15,100 bases of DNA from Gonium pectorale (taxonomy: Eukaryota; Chlorophyta; Chlorophyceae; Chlamydomonadales; Volvocaceae). Each line of letters begins with the position of its first letter. The first letter of the stretch is position 1. The notes below the pieces were generated by a model. That model saw only the letters and a list, made by a program, of their open reading frames with translations. It was not told the DNA's origin and made no database searches. The stretch covers positions 4,445 through 19,544 of the forward strand of contig LSYV01000354.1 in the NCBI GenBank assembly GCA_001584585.1, in the 5' to 3' direction. Shown in pieces: positions 1-9,399 of the stretch. A program made the translations under genes and the position numbers.

Positions 1-1
1 G

Positions 2-7
<6 letters not shown>

Positions 8-65
<58 letters not shown>
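8..65. repeat. (CA)29 microsatellite
   Basis: Uninterrupted CA dinucleotide run of 58 nt at the very start of the window. It lies inside what is inferred to be the last intron of the kinase gene, whose 3' splice site is at 228-229. The His-Thr repeat seen when this stretch is translated is an artefact of the repeat. Expected to be length-polymorphic. Confidence 0.97.
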
Positions 66-69
<4 letters not shown>

Positions 70-229
70 ACACCGGTGCCTCCTGGCATGGCCCGCCGAC
101 CGCCCGTGCCTCTGCATCGCGGCACCTTTGCACCTACCGCCGCTACAGCCGCTACCGTATGCGAAGCTAGCGGCCACTGTTTACCGGCACTTGCTACACC
201 GCCCCCTCTTGCCTGCTCGCTGCCCCCAG

Positions 230-514
230 GTGGCCCGCGGCTACCGGCCTCCCCGCCTGCGCTGCCTGTCCGACGCCGCCTGGTCGCTCATCTCCGCCTG
301 CTGGCACGAGGACCCGGTGCAGCGGCCGGGCATGGGGGAGGTGGCGGAGAGGCTGAGGGGGATGCTGGAGGATCTGACGACGCCGTTAGAAGCCGGAGGG
401 AGGGCATCTGCGGGGAAGGAGGCGCAGGGCGGCGCGGCGGCGCGGCGGCGGGAGCGCGCTGCTGGCGTGCCGATGGGCGGGGAGGGTGGCTGCGGCGGCT
501 GCGTGGTTTGCTGA
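230..514 (+). CDS. TKL-type protein kinase, last exon (C-terminal end only)
   Basis: This is the final exon of a protein kinase. It encodes 94 residues and a TGA stop, and enters from an intron ending in a C-rich tract and CAG at 227-229. Residues 1-40 match kinase subdomains X-XI: VARGYRPP, then W-S-L-I-x-x-CW (Cys24-Trp25), EDP, QRP (Arg32-Pro33) and MGEVAERL. The CW-x-x-DP-x-x-RP pattern is typical of tyrosine-kinase-like (TKL/Raf/MAP3K-like) kinases, which are greatly expanded in volvocine algae. The catalytic loop and ATP-binding lobe lie upstream of the window. After the kinase fold there is a Gly/Ala/Arg-rich tail of about 50 residues ending CGGCVVC, which has the form of a CaaX prenylation box. 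Codons are mostly C/G-ending. The exon start is inferred from the splice site and the fold. Substrate and pathway cannot be told from this fragment. Confidence 0.82.
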   Translation: MARGYRPPRLRCLSDAAWSLISACWHEDPVQRPGMGEVAERLRGMLEDLTTPLEAGGRASAGKEAQGGAAARRRERAAGVPMGGEGGCGGCVVC

Positions 515-1530
515 GAAGGGGAGAAAGGCCCGGGTGCAGCGGGGTCGGGAATGCCCATGCAGGGGCCTTGCCAGCGCAGATCATGTAGGCATTGCGGGCG
601 TAACGGCCCTAGTCCTTTATTTACAACTGATCTCATATCCAAAGCTCACTGTGTACTGCCTCATGCACGATTCTTATCTTTACATTGACAGTACACGCAG
701 GGCGAATGAGATGGCGACATTGCGCCGGAGCAATGGGCGTCGGTGATGCGCGGGTGGGGGCCGGAGAGCTCCCGTCATGCGTTCGTTAGGCAAACAGATA
801 CTGCGCGATTTCGTACACTGTCCACATCCTTTGTGTGCACAGCTGCCGTACTCCTGGTACGTGTGGCGCGGGCAGCGGGCTCGTACAGCGCGTGCACGTG
901 CCCCCGGCATGGGCCTTTCTTTATGTCTTCTTTTTTCACTGGACGCCGGTCCGTGGCAATTGCTGTGGCAGGGCGGGCGGCGGCGCGACTTGTCGTTCCT
1001 CATGACCCCGGCGGCTGACGTTGGAGCAGGGTCGCTGGTGCAGCTGATCGGCCTCACCCTGCTTGCAACCCAGAGTTTACGCGCTCTCGACGCTTCGCAG
1101 AGGATGCGCATTTCGCTCAGGCAGGCCGCATGCCCCCGATGCATTTCAGTATTATTGCAGAAGCAGGTCAAGTAAGGTAGGTTGTGTGTTCGCTGATGCA
1201 TGCGTGCGTGCTGTCACAGCTGTCCCGGGCGTCCTGTGTTTTGTGGTCTGGCCCCAACCCACGTGGGCAGGGTTGCCGTACGCACAAGTTGTGACGAGGC
1301 GGCGTCAGACTTCGGTCAGGCCACCCCTCCATCCTGGGTGACCTGAACAGGTGCAAGTTACCTCCCTCGTCTGTGATTGGCACATCGGATCTTGGCGTAC
1401 CGGTAGTCCTGGATGGAGCAAGGGTTTGAGTATTGGTTCGGTATCCGATTTGCGGCTCCGTGAGGGGTCTCGGGAGTGAATGGTGTCAAGGCGTCGTGAA
1501 CGTGCTAGAGCATCTGTAAGCAAGTGCCTT
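515..1530 (+). other. Probable 3' UTR of the kinase gene
   Basis: No reading frame here has convincing codon bias or a recognisable motif. Base composition shifts to GT-rich, mixed-codon DNA, as in volvocine 3' UTRs. The first TGTAA downstream of the kinase stop is at 1515, so the transcript would carry a UTR of about 1 kb. That is long but not exceptional for this lineage. The extent is inferred, not seen directly. Confidence 0.5.
1515..1519 (+). promoter_or_regulatory. TGTAA polyadenylation signal, candidate for the kinase gene
   Basis: TGTAA is the usual polyadenylation signal in Chlamydomonas and relatives, and this is the only copy on the plus strand between the kinase stop and 3 kb. 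Cleavage would be expected 10-20 nt downstream. A five-base motif is weak evidence alone; the surrounding GT-rich DNA supports it. Confidence 0.45.
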
Positions 1531-3085
1531 CGTACGCGTGCGGTACGACGCGGTATCTGCGGCACCGGAAAACCGGAGGCTTTCGGTCGACGAGTGCGTG
1601 CTCTCTCTTTCATCTTGCTTGTGTGGGACGGTTGGATCTTGGATGCGGTCCTGTCGGGAGGAGAGTGGGGAGCGGGGAGCGGGGAGCGGGGAGCTTGCTG
1701 CAGGCAGTGTTGTGTTGACCGCATGGCCGGGGACGCCGACCGAGGCCTCTCGTTCCGACATTCGCATTTGTGAGGCTCGTGATATATGGAGTACGGGCGA
1801 CGTAAAGGCGGGCGGAGGCCGCGGAGCTCGCGATCAGCGGCAGCGGCGCATCCCGCCGTATCCCGTTGCTGCGTATCGTACGCCTCCGCTGAGTTTGGCA
1901 AGTAAGGGTGGTATGACCAGTTTTGTTACGGTAGTTCAGCAAGCGCGCGACAGCCCTCAGGGTGATGCGGAAGTGCCAGGGTGGCCGCGTACGACATGTT
2001 GGTGTACGGCGTGTACGGGGGTGGAGCCTTTCCCGCGCAGATGTGGCCGGGCCCGCCCTTGGCTGTTGGCGCGCTCACGGCATCGGTGTCCGCAGGGGCA
2101 TGGCCGCGTGGGGCGTCGCCCTCTCCTGCTGCCCGCGATCTTCATACGGACTCTCCGATTCCGTTATTGAAGGACCCAGGCTCGCTCCTGAAGCGTAGAA
2201 GCAGATAGGGCATGGAGGCACGAGCTTCCACACCTTTCTCAATCCGCCTCAACTGTCCCTGGTCGCACTTCTCAGTGCGCCTGCATCTGCGCCCGGAGAC
2301 AGCCGTTGCACGGCATCAGGGCGGGACGAGGGAGGTTGGTGCCACACGGACGTCCAAAAAGAAGGGCCACGTGGGAACGCACGGCAGCGGATGCCCACGA
2401 GCGAAGCCCCTACAGGCGATGCCCCAACACGTGTCGATGGGGCGGCAGTTAGGATTGTGCAATCATGGCTCCCTGTTTGGGACCTCAGATGTTTTTCGGC
2501 GCCAGCACATACAACACGAGGCGCCGCGGGATGCTGCTGCCGTACCGTAGCGGACTGGCGGGCGGGGCGCATTCGTGGGCGCAAGGGCACGTCGCCATGG
2601 CTCCGCGCGGGACGCGGCGACGGCAAGGCTGCCTTCGGGTGGCGCTGGCGGGGTTGGCATCAAGACATGGGCCGGGGACTTGCAGACTGGTGGAAAGGCG
2701 CACAGCAGCACCTTCATGCCTGCAGCGACAGGCGTAGCAGAGAGCCTCATTGGGCATGGCCGTTCGGCAGGAAGGAGTCTGGGCCCAGTGTTTGAGAGGC
2801 GCGCGTCGTGAACCTGTTTTCGAACATGCATGATGCACATGGTCCAATTGCATGTATGTCCTGGCGGTTTGGATCTTGGATGTCGCAGGCAGCTGCGGAG
2901 CGCCTTCAGACCTCCCACAGCTCTCACAGGGCCGTCTGGCCGTACGGCGGCGCGCAAAGGGCGACGCAGTCGAGGAGGAACCCAGCCCAAGGCCCACCAT
3001 GCCAGCGACCGTACACACGTCCGGTGTTCTTGTTGGTAGCCTGGAGCCTATACATGCCTGTACTTGCTACGATGGTCAAGCTCCA
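1531..3085. other. Gene-poor region, no supportable gene
   Basis: Open frames here (for example 1538-2170 and 2391-2795 on the plus strand) use codons without the C/G third-position bias of the real exons and show no motif. The region holds the GGGGAGC array and two copies of TTGGATCTTGGATG (1632-1645 and 2869-2882). It may be intergenic, or the upstream intron or UTR of the decayed unit that follows. Confidence 0.55.
1667..1694. repeat. Four tandem copies of the heptamer GGGGAGC
   Basis: Four perfect head-to-tail copies in non-coding DNA. The G-run every seven bases could allow G-quadruplex formation on the plus strand. A second array of the same period (CCCTCAG/CCCACAG) lies at 4985-5040. 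Confidence 0.95.
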
Positions 3086-3130
3086 CGACGCGATCCGACG
3101 CGACCCGACGCGACCCGACCCGACGCGACA
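3086..3130. repeat. Decamer array CGACGCGACC
   Basis: Four decamers (3086-3095, 3096-3105, 3106-3115, 3121-3130) with a half unit, CGACC, between the third and fourth. The first and last differ by one or two bases. It lies about 140 nt upstream of the coding-like region and is not itself convincingly coding. Confidence 0.9.
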
Positions 3131-3270
3131 TTGCACCTCCCGCACTGCGCAAACCGGCATGTGCCCAGGGTATGTGGGAGCCAGTGACGGCCCCCCCCCC
3201 CACCTCCTCTGCCTCCTCCCCTCCCGCCGCCCCGCGTTGCCCGTCACCCCTGCCGAGCAGCGCCTCCCTC

Positions 3271-4315
3271 AGCCGCTCGGAGCTCAATCAACCTCTTTGC
3301 CGAGGCTCCCGAGCTGCCCGCCAGCGCCGCGCCCGCATCCGCCTCCACGGCCTTTGTCTTCCGCCCCTCCTGGGCACCACGTTCCCCCTCTTTGACCTGA
3401 TGGAGCTGAACGCCCGAGCTGCCCGAAAGCGGTTGCGCCTCCCCCTCCGACTCCTCCTCCCCCTCTGTCCTCACCACCACCGCCGCCACCACCGCCACCA
3501 CGGCCTCCACCGCCCTCCCCGGTCAGTAACCCCGCCGCCAGCCCCTCGCGGGCGTCCGAGCCGAGTGCGTCCGCTGAGCTCGGGAGCAGCGACTGGGGGG
3601 CCCTGGCCTGCGAGCCGGCTGCGTTGTCGCCGCAGTGGAGCAGCAGCAACCCGCCGCCTCCGCCGCCGCCCTGACTGCGCCGGGGGACTCGGGCAGCTGG
3701 GACCTCGAGGCAGTGGCGGCCGAGGCTGAGGGCGTCGTCACCTCCTTGGCGCAGCGGCCCGCACCCGCCCCTTACACCGCCCCCGCCCGCCCCGCACACC
3801 GAGGGACGAGGCGGCGGCGGCGGCGGCTGTCAGCTGCAGCCGCGGTGTGCCAACTCTTCAGCATGGAGGACGTGCGCCGCCGCTTCGCCGCCATCATACA
3901 CTGACGCCGGGAGCAGGCGGCCAGGTAGCAGCAGCAGGAGCGGCAGGCGCCCGCCGACCTCAACTGCCGCCCCAGCACCGCCGCCGCCACACCCGATGCA
4001 GACGAATCGCTCTGCTACACCGCCTCCGCCCCCGCCGCCGCCCCCGAGCCCAGCACGCCCGGGCGCCGCCGGCCCCAGCGACTGCGGCACCGCCTCCACC
4101 AGCCCCGCCATCAGCCGCTGCGTCAGCCGCAGCGGGTGAGCGTGCCGCCGGGACTGCGAGGGTGCCCCCACCACCGACTCCACCGTGGAGGAGGAGGAGG
4201 AGGAGGGGGAAGGAGGGGTCGCCGGCGAGCGCGTGTGCGGGCTGGTGCGAGGCTGCGGGCCTCAGCGGCGGGGGGCCAGCTTGCGTGCGCACGGGCGCTG
4301 CCGCTGGAGGCGTGA
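3271..4315 (+). pseudogene. Frame-broken coding remnant, probable 3' end of a plus-strand gene
   Basis: The strand has volvocine-style C/G-ending codons, but no single frame stays open. Protein-like pieces follow one another in different frames: a Leu-Phe-Ala-Glu-Ala-Pro-Glu-Leu-Pro segment from about 3287, FPLFDLMELN near 3380, a Ser/Thr-rich stretch 3416-3526, a Ser/Pro-rich stretch 3525-3671 ending in a proline run, then WDLEAVAAEAEGVV near 3700 and MEDVRRRFAAII at 3863. TGA stops fall in the main frame at 3398 and 3407, TAA at 3527, and TGA and TAG just after 3900. The last plausible frame ends at TGA 4313-4315, where composition changes to GT-rich. A pyrimidine-rich tract ending in AG at 3269-3270 could be the 3' splice site. 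I do not recognise a family. A decayed gene fits best; uncorrected indels in a real low-complexity gene, or no gene at all, remain possible. Confidence 0.35.
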
Positions 4316-4690
4316 ACGGAGCAGGCGGTTTGTGGTTGTCGTTGCCGGTTGTGACGTCGCATTGTTGGAATACCCGGCGGACTGCAGTGGCGTATGCCCG
4401 TGTCCAGAAGTTGGCGGCTACGCTGCCTATATTGCCATGTTGCTGTATGCTGTTGTTGTTGCATGGTTTCCGTTGTGTGCGTTGTGCCGAAGCGCAAATC
4501 GGCAACTGGGGGCAGGCAAAAGGGACACGCTGGCGTTGGTGCGCTGTGCTGTTGAGGACTCAAGACGGGTGGGGTGAGTCGCGGTTGGTGGATGGTGGTG
4601 TTGTACACACAGGCATACATAAGAGCGAGTACGGGAGAGTTTGAGATGTCAATTGGCCCATGCCCGATGTAACCGGATCCGAACCGGCAT
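4316..4690 (+). other. 3'-UTR-like GT-rich region with TGTAA at 4668-4672
   Basis: Composition changes sharply after 4315 to a TG/GTTG-rich sequence, as in volvocine 3' UTRs. About 350 nt later TGTAA occurs at 4668-4672. This suggests that the coding-like remnant upstream is, or recently was, the end of a plus-strand transcript. Confidence 0.45.
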
Positions 4691-5576
4691 ACGAACAAAG
4701 CACGTCCACATATCACAGGCCACAGCATTGTTTCTGGAGTCAACGTGCCGCCGGGTACGCATGTGCCGTACGTTGCCGTGCCGGAGTGCCGAGAAATGAG
4801 ACCGGCGGACGGACCAGGCTGCCTGTGGGGGTGCCGCCTGCGCCGACGGCTCTGCGACAGCCCCCGCTGATCGCGCCGCCACCCGTCAGCCGGGAGCCCC
4901 ACTCGGCCCGGTTCGACGCGGGGCCGAGAGGACCCCTACCACCCGACGCCAGCCAGCACCGCGGCCTGCAGTTCCCGACTGCCACCCTCAGCCCTCAGCC
5001 CTCAGCCCTCAGCCCTCAGCCCACAGCCCACAGCCCACAGCCCGGCAAACCCTGCTTGCAGCTAGCTAGCTGGCGCGCGCAGGCAACCACAACACAATGA
5101 CCGCCGCAGGGCCACCAACTACTAACGGCTCCCGGCTCAACCCTGCGCAACGAGCAACGGCCCAGCAGCAAATGCAGCTGCGGTTCCTGCACCGCCCTGC
5201 CATGCAGGCGCCACGCGACCACACCCAGGCGCGTGCACACGGCGCCTGAGAGCGCTCGCGTGCCGGCTGCCGGGGTGCTGCGCCATGCCCCATGGACCCC
5301 AACCGGAGGGCGCGAGGCGCGTCTCAGCCTGCCGCCCTTAGGAGGCGGCGTAGCGGCAGCCTGCCGCACTGGAGGCGCAGTGAGGCGGCACCGCGCGGCG
5401 CCCTCAAGCCCGCTGCCGCGACGCTGTGAGTACAATGCAAAGAATGAATGGGGCCGAGGAGGCGCGGGAGCCGCCACCAGCAAGGCCGGCGGGCGCGTGC
5501 AATCCGCCGGGCCGCAGTAAACGGTGCAAGCCTCACGGGTTGCTCGGGAAGAAAGATTCTGTTCCATTCTCTTCCC
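4691..5576 (-). other. Probable 3' UTR of the acid phosphatase gene and convergent intergenic DNA
   Basis: The sequence is CA-rich on the plus strand, hence GT-rich on the minus strand, which fits a 3' UTR of the phosphatase gene whose stop is at 5577-5579. No minus-strand TGTAA occurs here; the nearest variant is TGCAA at 5056-5060 on the minus strand. A heptamer array lies at 4985-5040. No gene is supportable. Confidence 0.45.
4985..5040. repeat. Heptamer array: five CCCTCAG then three CCCACAG
   Basis: Eight perfect head-to-tail heptamers spanning 56 nt. A single-base variant (T to A at position 4) has itself been amplified in the last three units, so unit duplication happened after the mutation. 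It lies in the inferred 3' UTR or downstream flank of the phosphatase gene. Confidence 0.97.
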
Positions 5577-8500
5577 TCAGATTGTGTTCGCGAGGCCGTA
5601 CCGGAACTGCGCCCCCGCCAGCTCCGCCTGCAGCTGTCCCTTGCTGCCGCCGCCGCTGGCGGCTCCTCCACCTCCGGTGCCGCCGTACTCCGCGGCCGCC
5701 GCCGCCGGCGATGCCGTTCGGCGCCGTACCCACAGCCACGCCGCCAGTCCCGCCAACAGCGCCACCCCCACCGCCGTAACCACCACCGACACCGCAATCT
5801 TCCAGTCGCTGCTGCTGGACCCGCCGCCGCCCTGCGCCGTCAGCTGTGCCATGCGGCAAGCCGACACGCCCATGTTGCCGCAGGCGGCGCACCACTCCGC
5901 CGCGCTCGAGAGCGCCCGCGGCGCCGCGTACGCCACGAAGTCCTCGAGCCGGCACGCGCCGGCGCCCACCGCCGCCGCCGCGGCGGCGCCCTCACACGGC
6001 AGCGGAAGCGTCACGTACGGCGCGGTCGGGCCGTCCTGCGCCACCAACCGGACGAAGAACTCCGTAGCTCCGGAACCGGCTGCGCCGCCGGCGGCCGCCG
6101 GCGCGGCGGCGGCATGCAGCTCGAAGGCCATGACGGCCGCGAGCTTGGGTATGTTGCGGAACCAGGTGAAGTTGGCGGCGGGCGGGTATGCGTCCAGCTC
6201 CAGCGCCGCCAGCACCCCCAGCTGGGTGTTGTAGTGACCAGACAGCGACAGCAGCTTGTAGTAGTACTGCGGTGCGGCGCGTGCGGCAGTGGGGGATGAC
6301 GGGTTACAAGGTTAACCCCCGGCAAACCAGGGGTTGGGTGGGGCATGGATGAAAGGCGAGCAGCGGTGTGGCGAGGGGTTGAGGAAGAGGAGGGCCCTGG
6401 ATCAGGGAGACCAGGATTTATCAGGAAGAGATGCGGACTGTAGCCCGGGCTACGTTGCACGGGTTGTGCGTGGGCGGCATAGGGCTGGGGCGTGGGAAAG
6501 CGCGCGTGCTGTTGGCTTCTGGCTGTTGGTGCTGTGCGGAACGCGGTGATCGCCACAGGACGCGCCCACACAGCCGGGCGCTCCAGCGTACCGGCGACCG
6601 GCCGACCGGCCCCACCTGCGCGCCCGTCCGGACGGCGTTGGCCGCCGCCTGCAGCTGCGACAGCAGGTCCCCCAGCGTGGGCCCCCCCAGCAAGCTGCGC
6701 GTCATGTTGGATCGCATCTTGGTCGTCTCCAGCCAGTAGGCCAGGGACTGGATCTGCACCCGGGAGAAAATGGGCAGCCGGGGGGGGGGGGCGGGCTAGG
6801 CGGGCTAGGCGGGCTAGGCGGGCTAGGCGGGCGCAGGCATGAGGCACGCGCAGCAGAAGGATACAACGGGTGGGATATGCGGGAGAGGCGCTGCGCAGCG
6901 AGCACAGTGAGCGGGCCACCAAAACCACCTCACCCCGGCCCCACCGTTCCGCTCACCCCTCCCCGGCCTGCGCATCGCGCACCACGCACCACGCACATAC
7001 ACATACCTTGGCGAACTGCGCGTCGGTGAAGTTGGGCGTACGGTCTCCCACGCCGTATGTGCGCCATACGTTGATACGGTCGTACACGTTCCACCTGTGC
7101 ATTTACGGTGAACCACGGGTCAGCTATGGGAACCGCCAGTTCGAGCGGCTATTGCAGCCCCCCTCGCCCCACGCGCTGCGGCGCTGACCAGTTTTGCAGG
7201 GAGGTGTCGGTGGCCGGCATGGCGGCCTGGACCTCTGCGCGCAGCGGGCCGCTGGCCGCCTCCTGCGCCGCGAACTCGGCGCTGCGGAACCAATCGCTCA
7301 GGGCGGCCTGGTAGGCGGGGCACTTGGTGTAGGCGCGGATGAGTATGTCGTCGGCGTCCGACTGCGTGTAGACGGGGACAACCTGGAGGGCGGGCAGGAG
7401 AAGGGCGAGGGGAGCCGAGGGGGGAGGAGGGCGGAGATGGAAGGCGGGCGCAGGGCGCGGACCAGGGGGTCAGAAGCGGGAGAATGCTGTGTGCCTCGGA
7501 AGCAGGAGCGGCACGCCACACGCCCGATACACAGTGCTAGTCAGTGTTGTCATGCGACAACATGGGCAACAACGGCGCTCGATGGCCGCCGGATGGAATG
7601 CCACAGCGACCCGCAGTAGGCTGTGTTATATGTGCAGACCGTGTGCTCAGAATTGGCAAGCAGGGGGCTATGCTGCACGGTAAGCGCAGAGGGCTTAGGC
7701 TGAGCCCGGTTGTGCGAGCCGCGCCGCGCTGCGTTGCGATGATTTGTGACGCGTGCCGCCGCCCGAGCAGCCATCTGGCAACTCCCTGGCAATGACCTCG
7801 CCCCCCAGCCCCCGCCGCCCGCTTCCACCAGCCCCATCTTCTGTCGCCGCCACCGCACCTGAGCCCCCGTGGGCAGGTACCGCCCAGCGCTGACGGCCGC
7901 CGGGTCCGCCGGGAATATGCCGTTGAAGAAGCACAGCCCCGACATGATGGTGCGGTCCAGCGCCGAGCTGCGGACGTAGGTGTCCCAGTTACCTGCGGGC
8001 GGGCGGGCGCGGGCGGGCGGGCGGGCGGGGGAGTGCGTGTGTTGAAACATAAAGACGCATACGACGAGCGTAAGCGCGAAAGCGATGGTATTGGACCCAG
8101 CTCCAGTAGGAGTACGTGTGTGTAGGGATGTGTAGGGCGTGTATGTGTTTGGAGGGGGGGAGGGGAGCCAGCATTGGCAGAGGGCAAGCGGGCTGGGCAG
8201 GACGGCTGGGGGCTTGGGACAGCTCGCATCCGTGCATGCGCCCCGATGCATGCCAGCTGGGAGCCTACACCCTGCGCCTGCGAGGGGTGGGTGGGCGCGC
8301 TGTGACGTGCGGGCAGTTGAGGACCAACTTGAGGTGTTGGAAGGGCGGGGGGTGGCAGACGTGTTGAGGCGGCGGGAACTCGTAGGTCAGGGTGTCGCAG
8401 CCCCCTAAAGCCCCAGGCAGCCAAGCCGGGGCGGTCACGCAGCGGCAGTAAACCGTGCGCGCAGGCACGGCTCACCGAACTGGACGTCGGGTTGGTTGAT

Positions 8501-9399
8501 CACGCCGTACTTGACCACGCCCGCCCCGCCCGAGCTGCTGTTGGCCGCGCCCCCCGCCACCGCCAGGCAGGTGCTGGCGGCAGCACAGGTGGCGGCGTCG
8601 ATGTAGCGCGCGCGGAACGCCGCGCCTGCGGGGACCAAAGGGGGCCGAGGGCAGGGGAGCGGACCATTGGCGACGTGGGAGGTTGGGGTGGGGGGGGGAG
8701 CAGGGCCAGAAGAGGAGGCCCTGCAACCCTGCACATCGTGGGCTGTTTAGGTCGAGGCGCCATCACGCCGGGTGGTCACTGTGGGATCGGCTCGGCGGCG
8801 GCAGGGGGAGGCTGCGTCGCGGATGGTAAGACTGGTAGCCCCACGACCCGCGCCCCGTCAAAGCTCACGGCCCGCTGCGTGTGTAGCCGGAATCCGGGAT
8901 CCGGGATTCGGGATCCAGGCAAGGCGCCCCCGCGGCGTGAAGTCAACCTCGCCAGCCCGGTGCGAGCAGCACCGTGACACCCTCACCACCACCATGCTCT
9001 ACCACCGCGGCGGCGAGGGGCATGATAATGGGGGAAAATCACTATTGAGGCCACGGGTATTCCGGAGGTGCGGCCGCCACGTGCCACACAAAAGGACGTG
9101 CGCACGTGAGCGCAGCCCTCGCAGCCAGTGATCCACATGCCCCCTAACCCCACGCCCACCCCCAGCATCCTACCGGCAGTGTAGGTCTGGTACTGTCCCT
9201 CGGGAAGAAGCGTAGGTCCGCCGATAAGGTCACCCTCCGTGAGCAGGATGCCCTTGGGCAGCACGTTCCGGGCGCCATGCCGCTGCAGTGAGTACACTGC
9301 TACAAGAGTCGCGGTGGTAGATGAGCTACATGCTGTCAGGATAAGCAACGCGAGCGCTGCTACCAGGCGGCTCATGCGGTTCGGCTCAGCGCCGTTCAT
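5577..9399 (-). CDS. Histidine acid phosphatase with signal peptide and C-terminal membrane anchor (7 exons)
   Basis: Member of the histidine acid phosphatase branch (phosphohistidine intermediate), hydrolysing phosphate monoesters in the secretory or vacuolar lumen or at the cell surface. Inferred exons: 9399-9174, 8625-8476, 7992-7859, 7382-7189, 7094-7007, 6753-6616 and 6266-5577. All introns are GT-AG and phases agree, giving 539 aa. Residues 9-25 are a hydrophobic signal peptide. RHGAR at 40-44 holds nucleophile His41. R133-x(4)-DRT matches the family's conserved arginine region. Residues 310-330 hold the second active-site block, where the usual His-Asp is His321-Tyr322 (SGHYNTQ). N-glycosylation sequons lie at 104, 256, 280 and 342. 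Four Cys cluster just before a transmembrane helix at about 467-490, then RRR and a Gly/Ala/Ser-rich tail of about 50 residues. I chose ATG 9399 for its A at -3; the ATG at 9375 is an alternative and also keeps the signal peptide. The gene is downstream of NOG1 on the same strand and has its own promoter space. Confidence 0.92.
6780..6832. repeat. G12 run plus four GCGGGCTAG nonamers in phosphatase intron 5
   Basis: A run of 12 G (6780-6791) abuts four perfect nonamers (6791-6826) and a partial fifth. It lies about 27 nt beyond the exon 6 boundary. On the transcribed (minus) strand it reads as a long C-run just upstream of the 3' splice site at 6754-6755, where a pyrimidine tract is expected. 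Confidence 0.93.
7997..8030. repeat. GGGC tetramer tract, pyrimidine-rich end of phosphatase intron 2
   Basis: An imperfect (GGGC)n tract directly next to exon 3. On the coding strand it is a CCCG repeat ending in GCAG, so it serves as the C-rich tract before the 3' splice site (AG at 7994-7993). Confidence 0.85.
8890..8916. repeat. Short degenerate GATCCGG-type repeat in phosphatase intron 1
   Basis: Three to four imperfect copies of a GGGATCC/GGAATCC/GGGATTC unit with a 7-8 base period, within the 548-nt first intron. No function is evident. Confidence 0.7.

Noticed and set aside
1..588. 195-aa open frame with a His-Thr repeat at its start
   Set aside because: The start is the CA microsatellite, and the rest is the kinase exon read in a wrong frame.
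1435..1446. GGTTCGGTATCC, similar to a tRNA B box
   Set aside because: The flanking bases do not form a T stem, and no acceptor stem or proper A box can be folded around it.
1981..2208. Short plus-strand frame with protein-like composition (AYDMLVYGVYGGGAFPAQMW)
   Set aside because: Codon bias fades after about 2110, no family is recognisable, and there is no splice or UTR context to support an exon.
3284..3799. Minus-strand Gly-rich open frame of 171 aa
   Set aside because: It is the complement of the proline/alanine-rich plus-strand remnant; codon bias and the downstream UTR-like sequence favour the plus strand.
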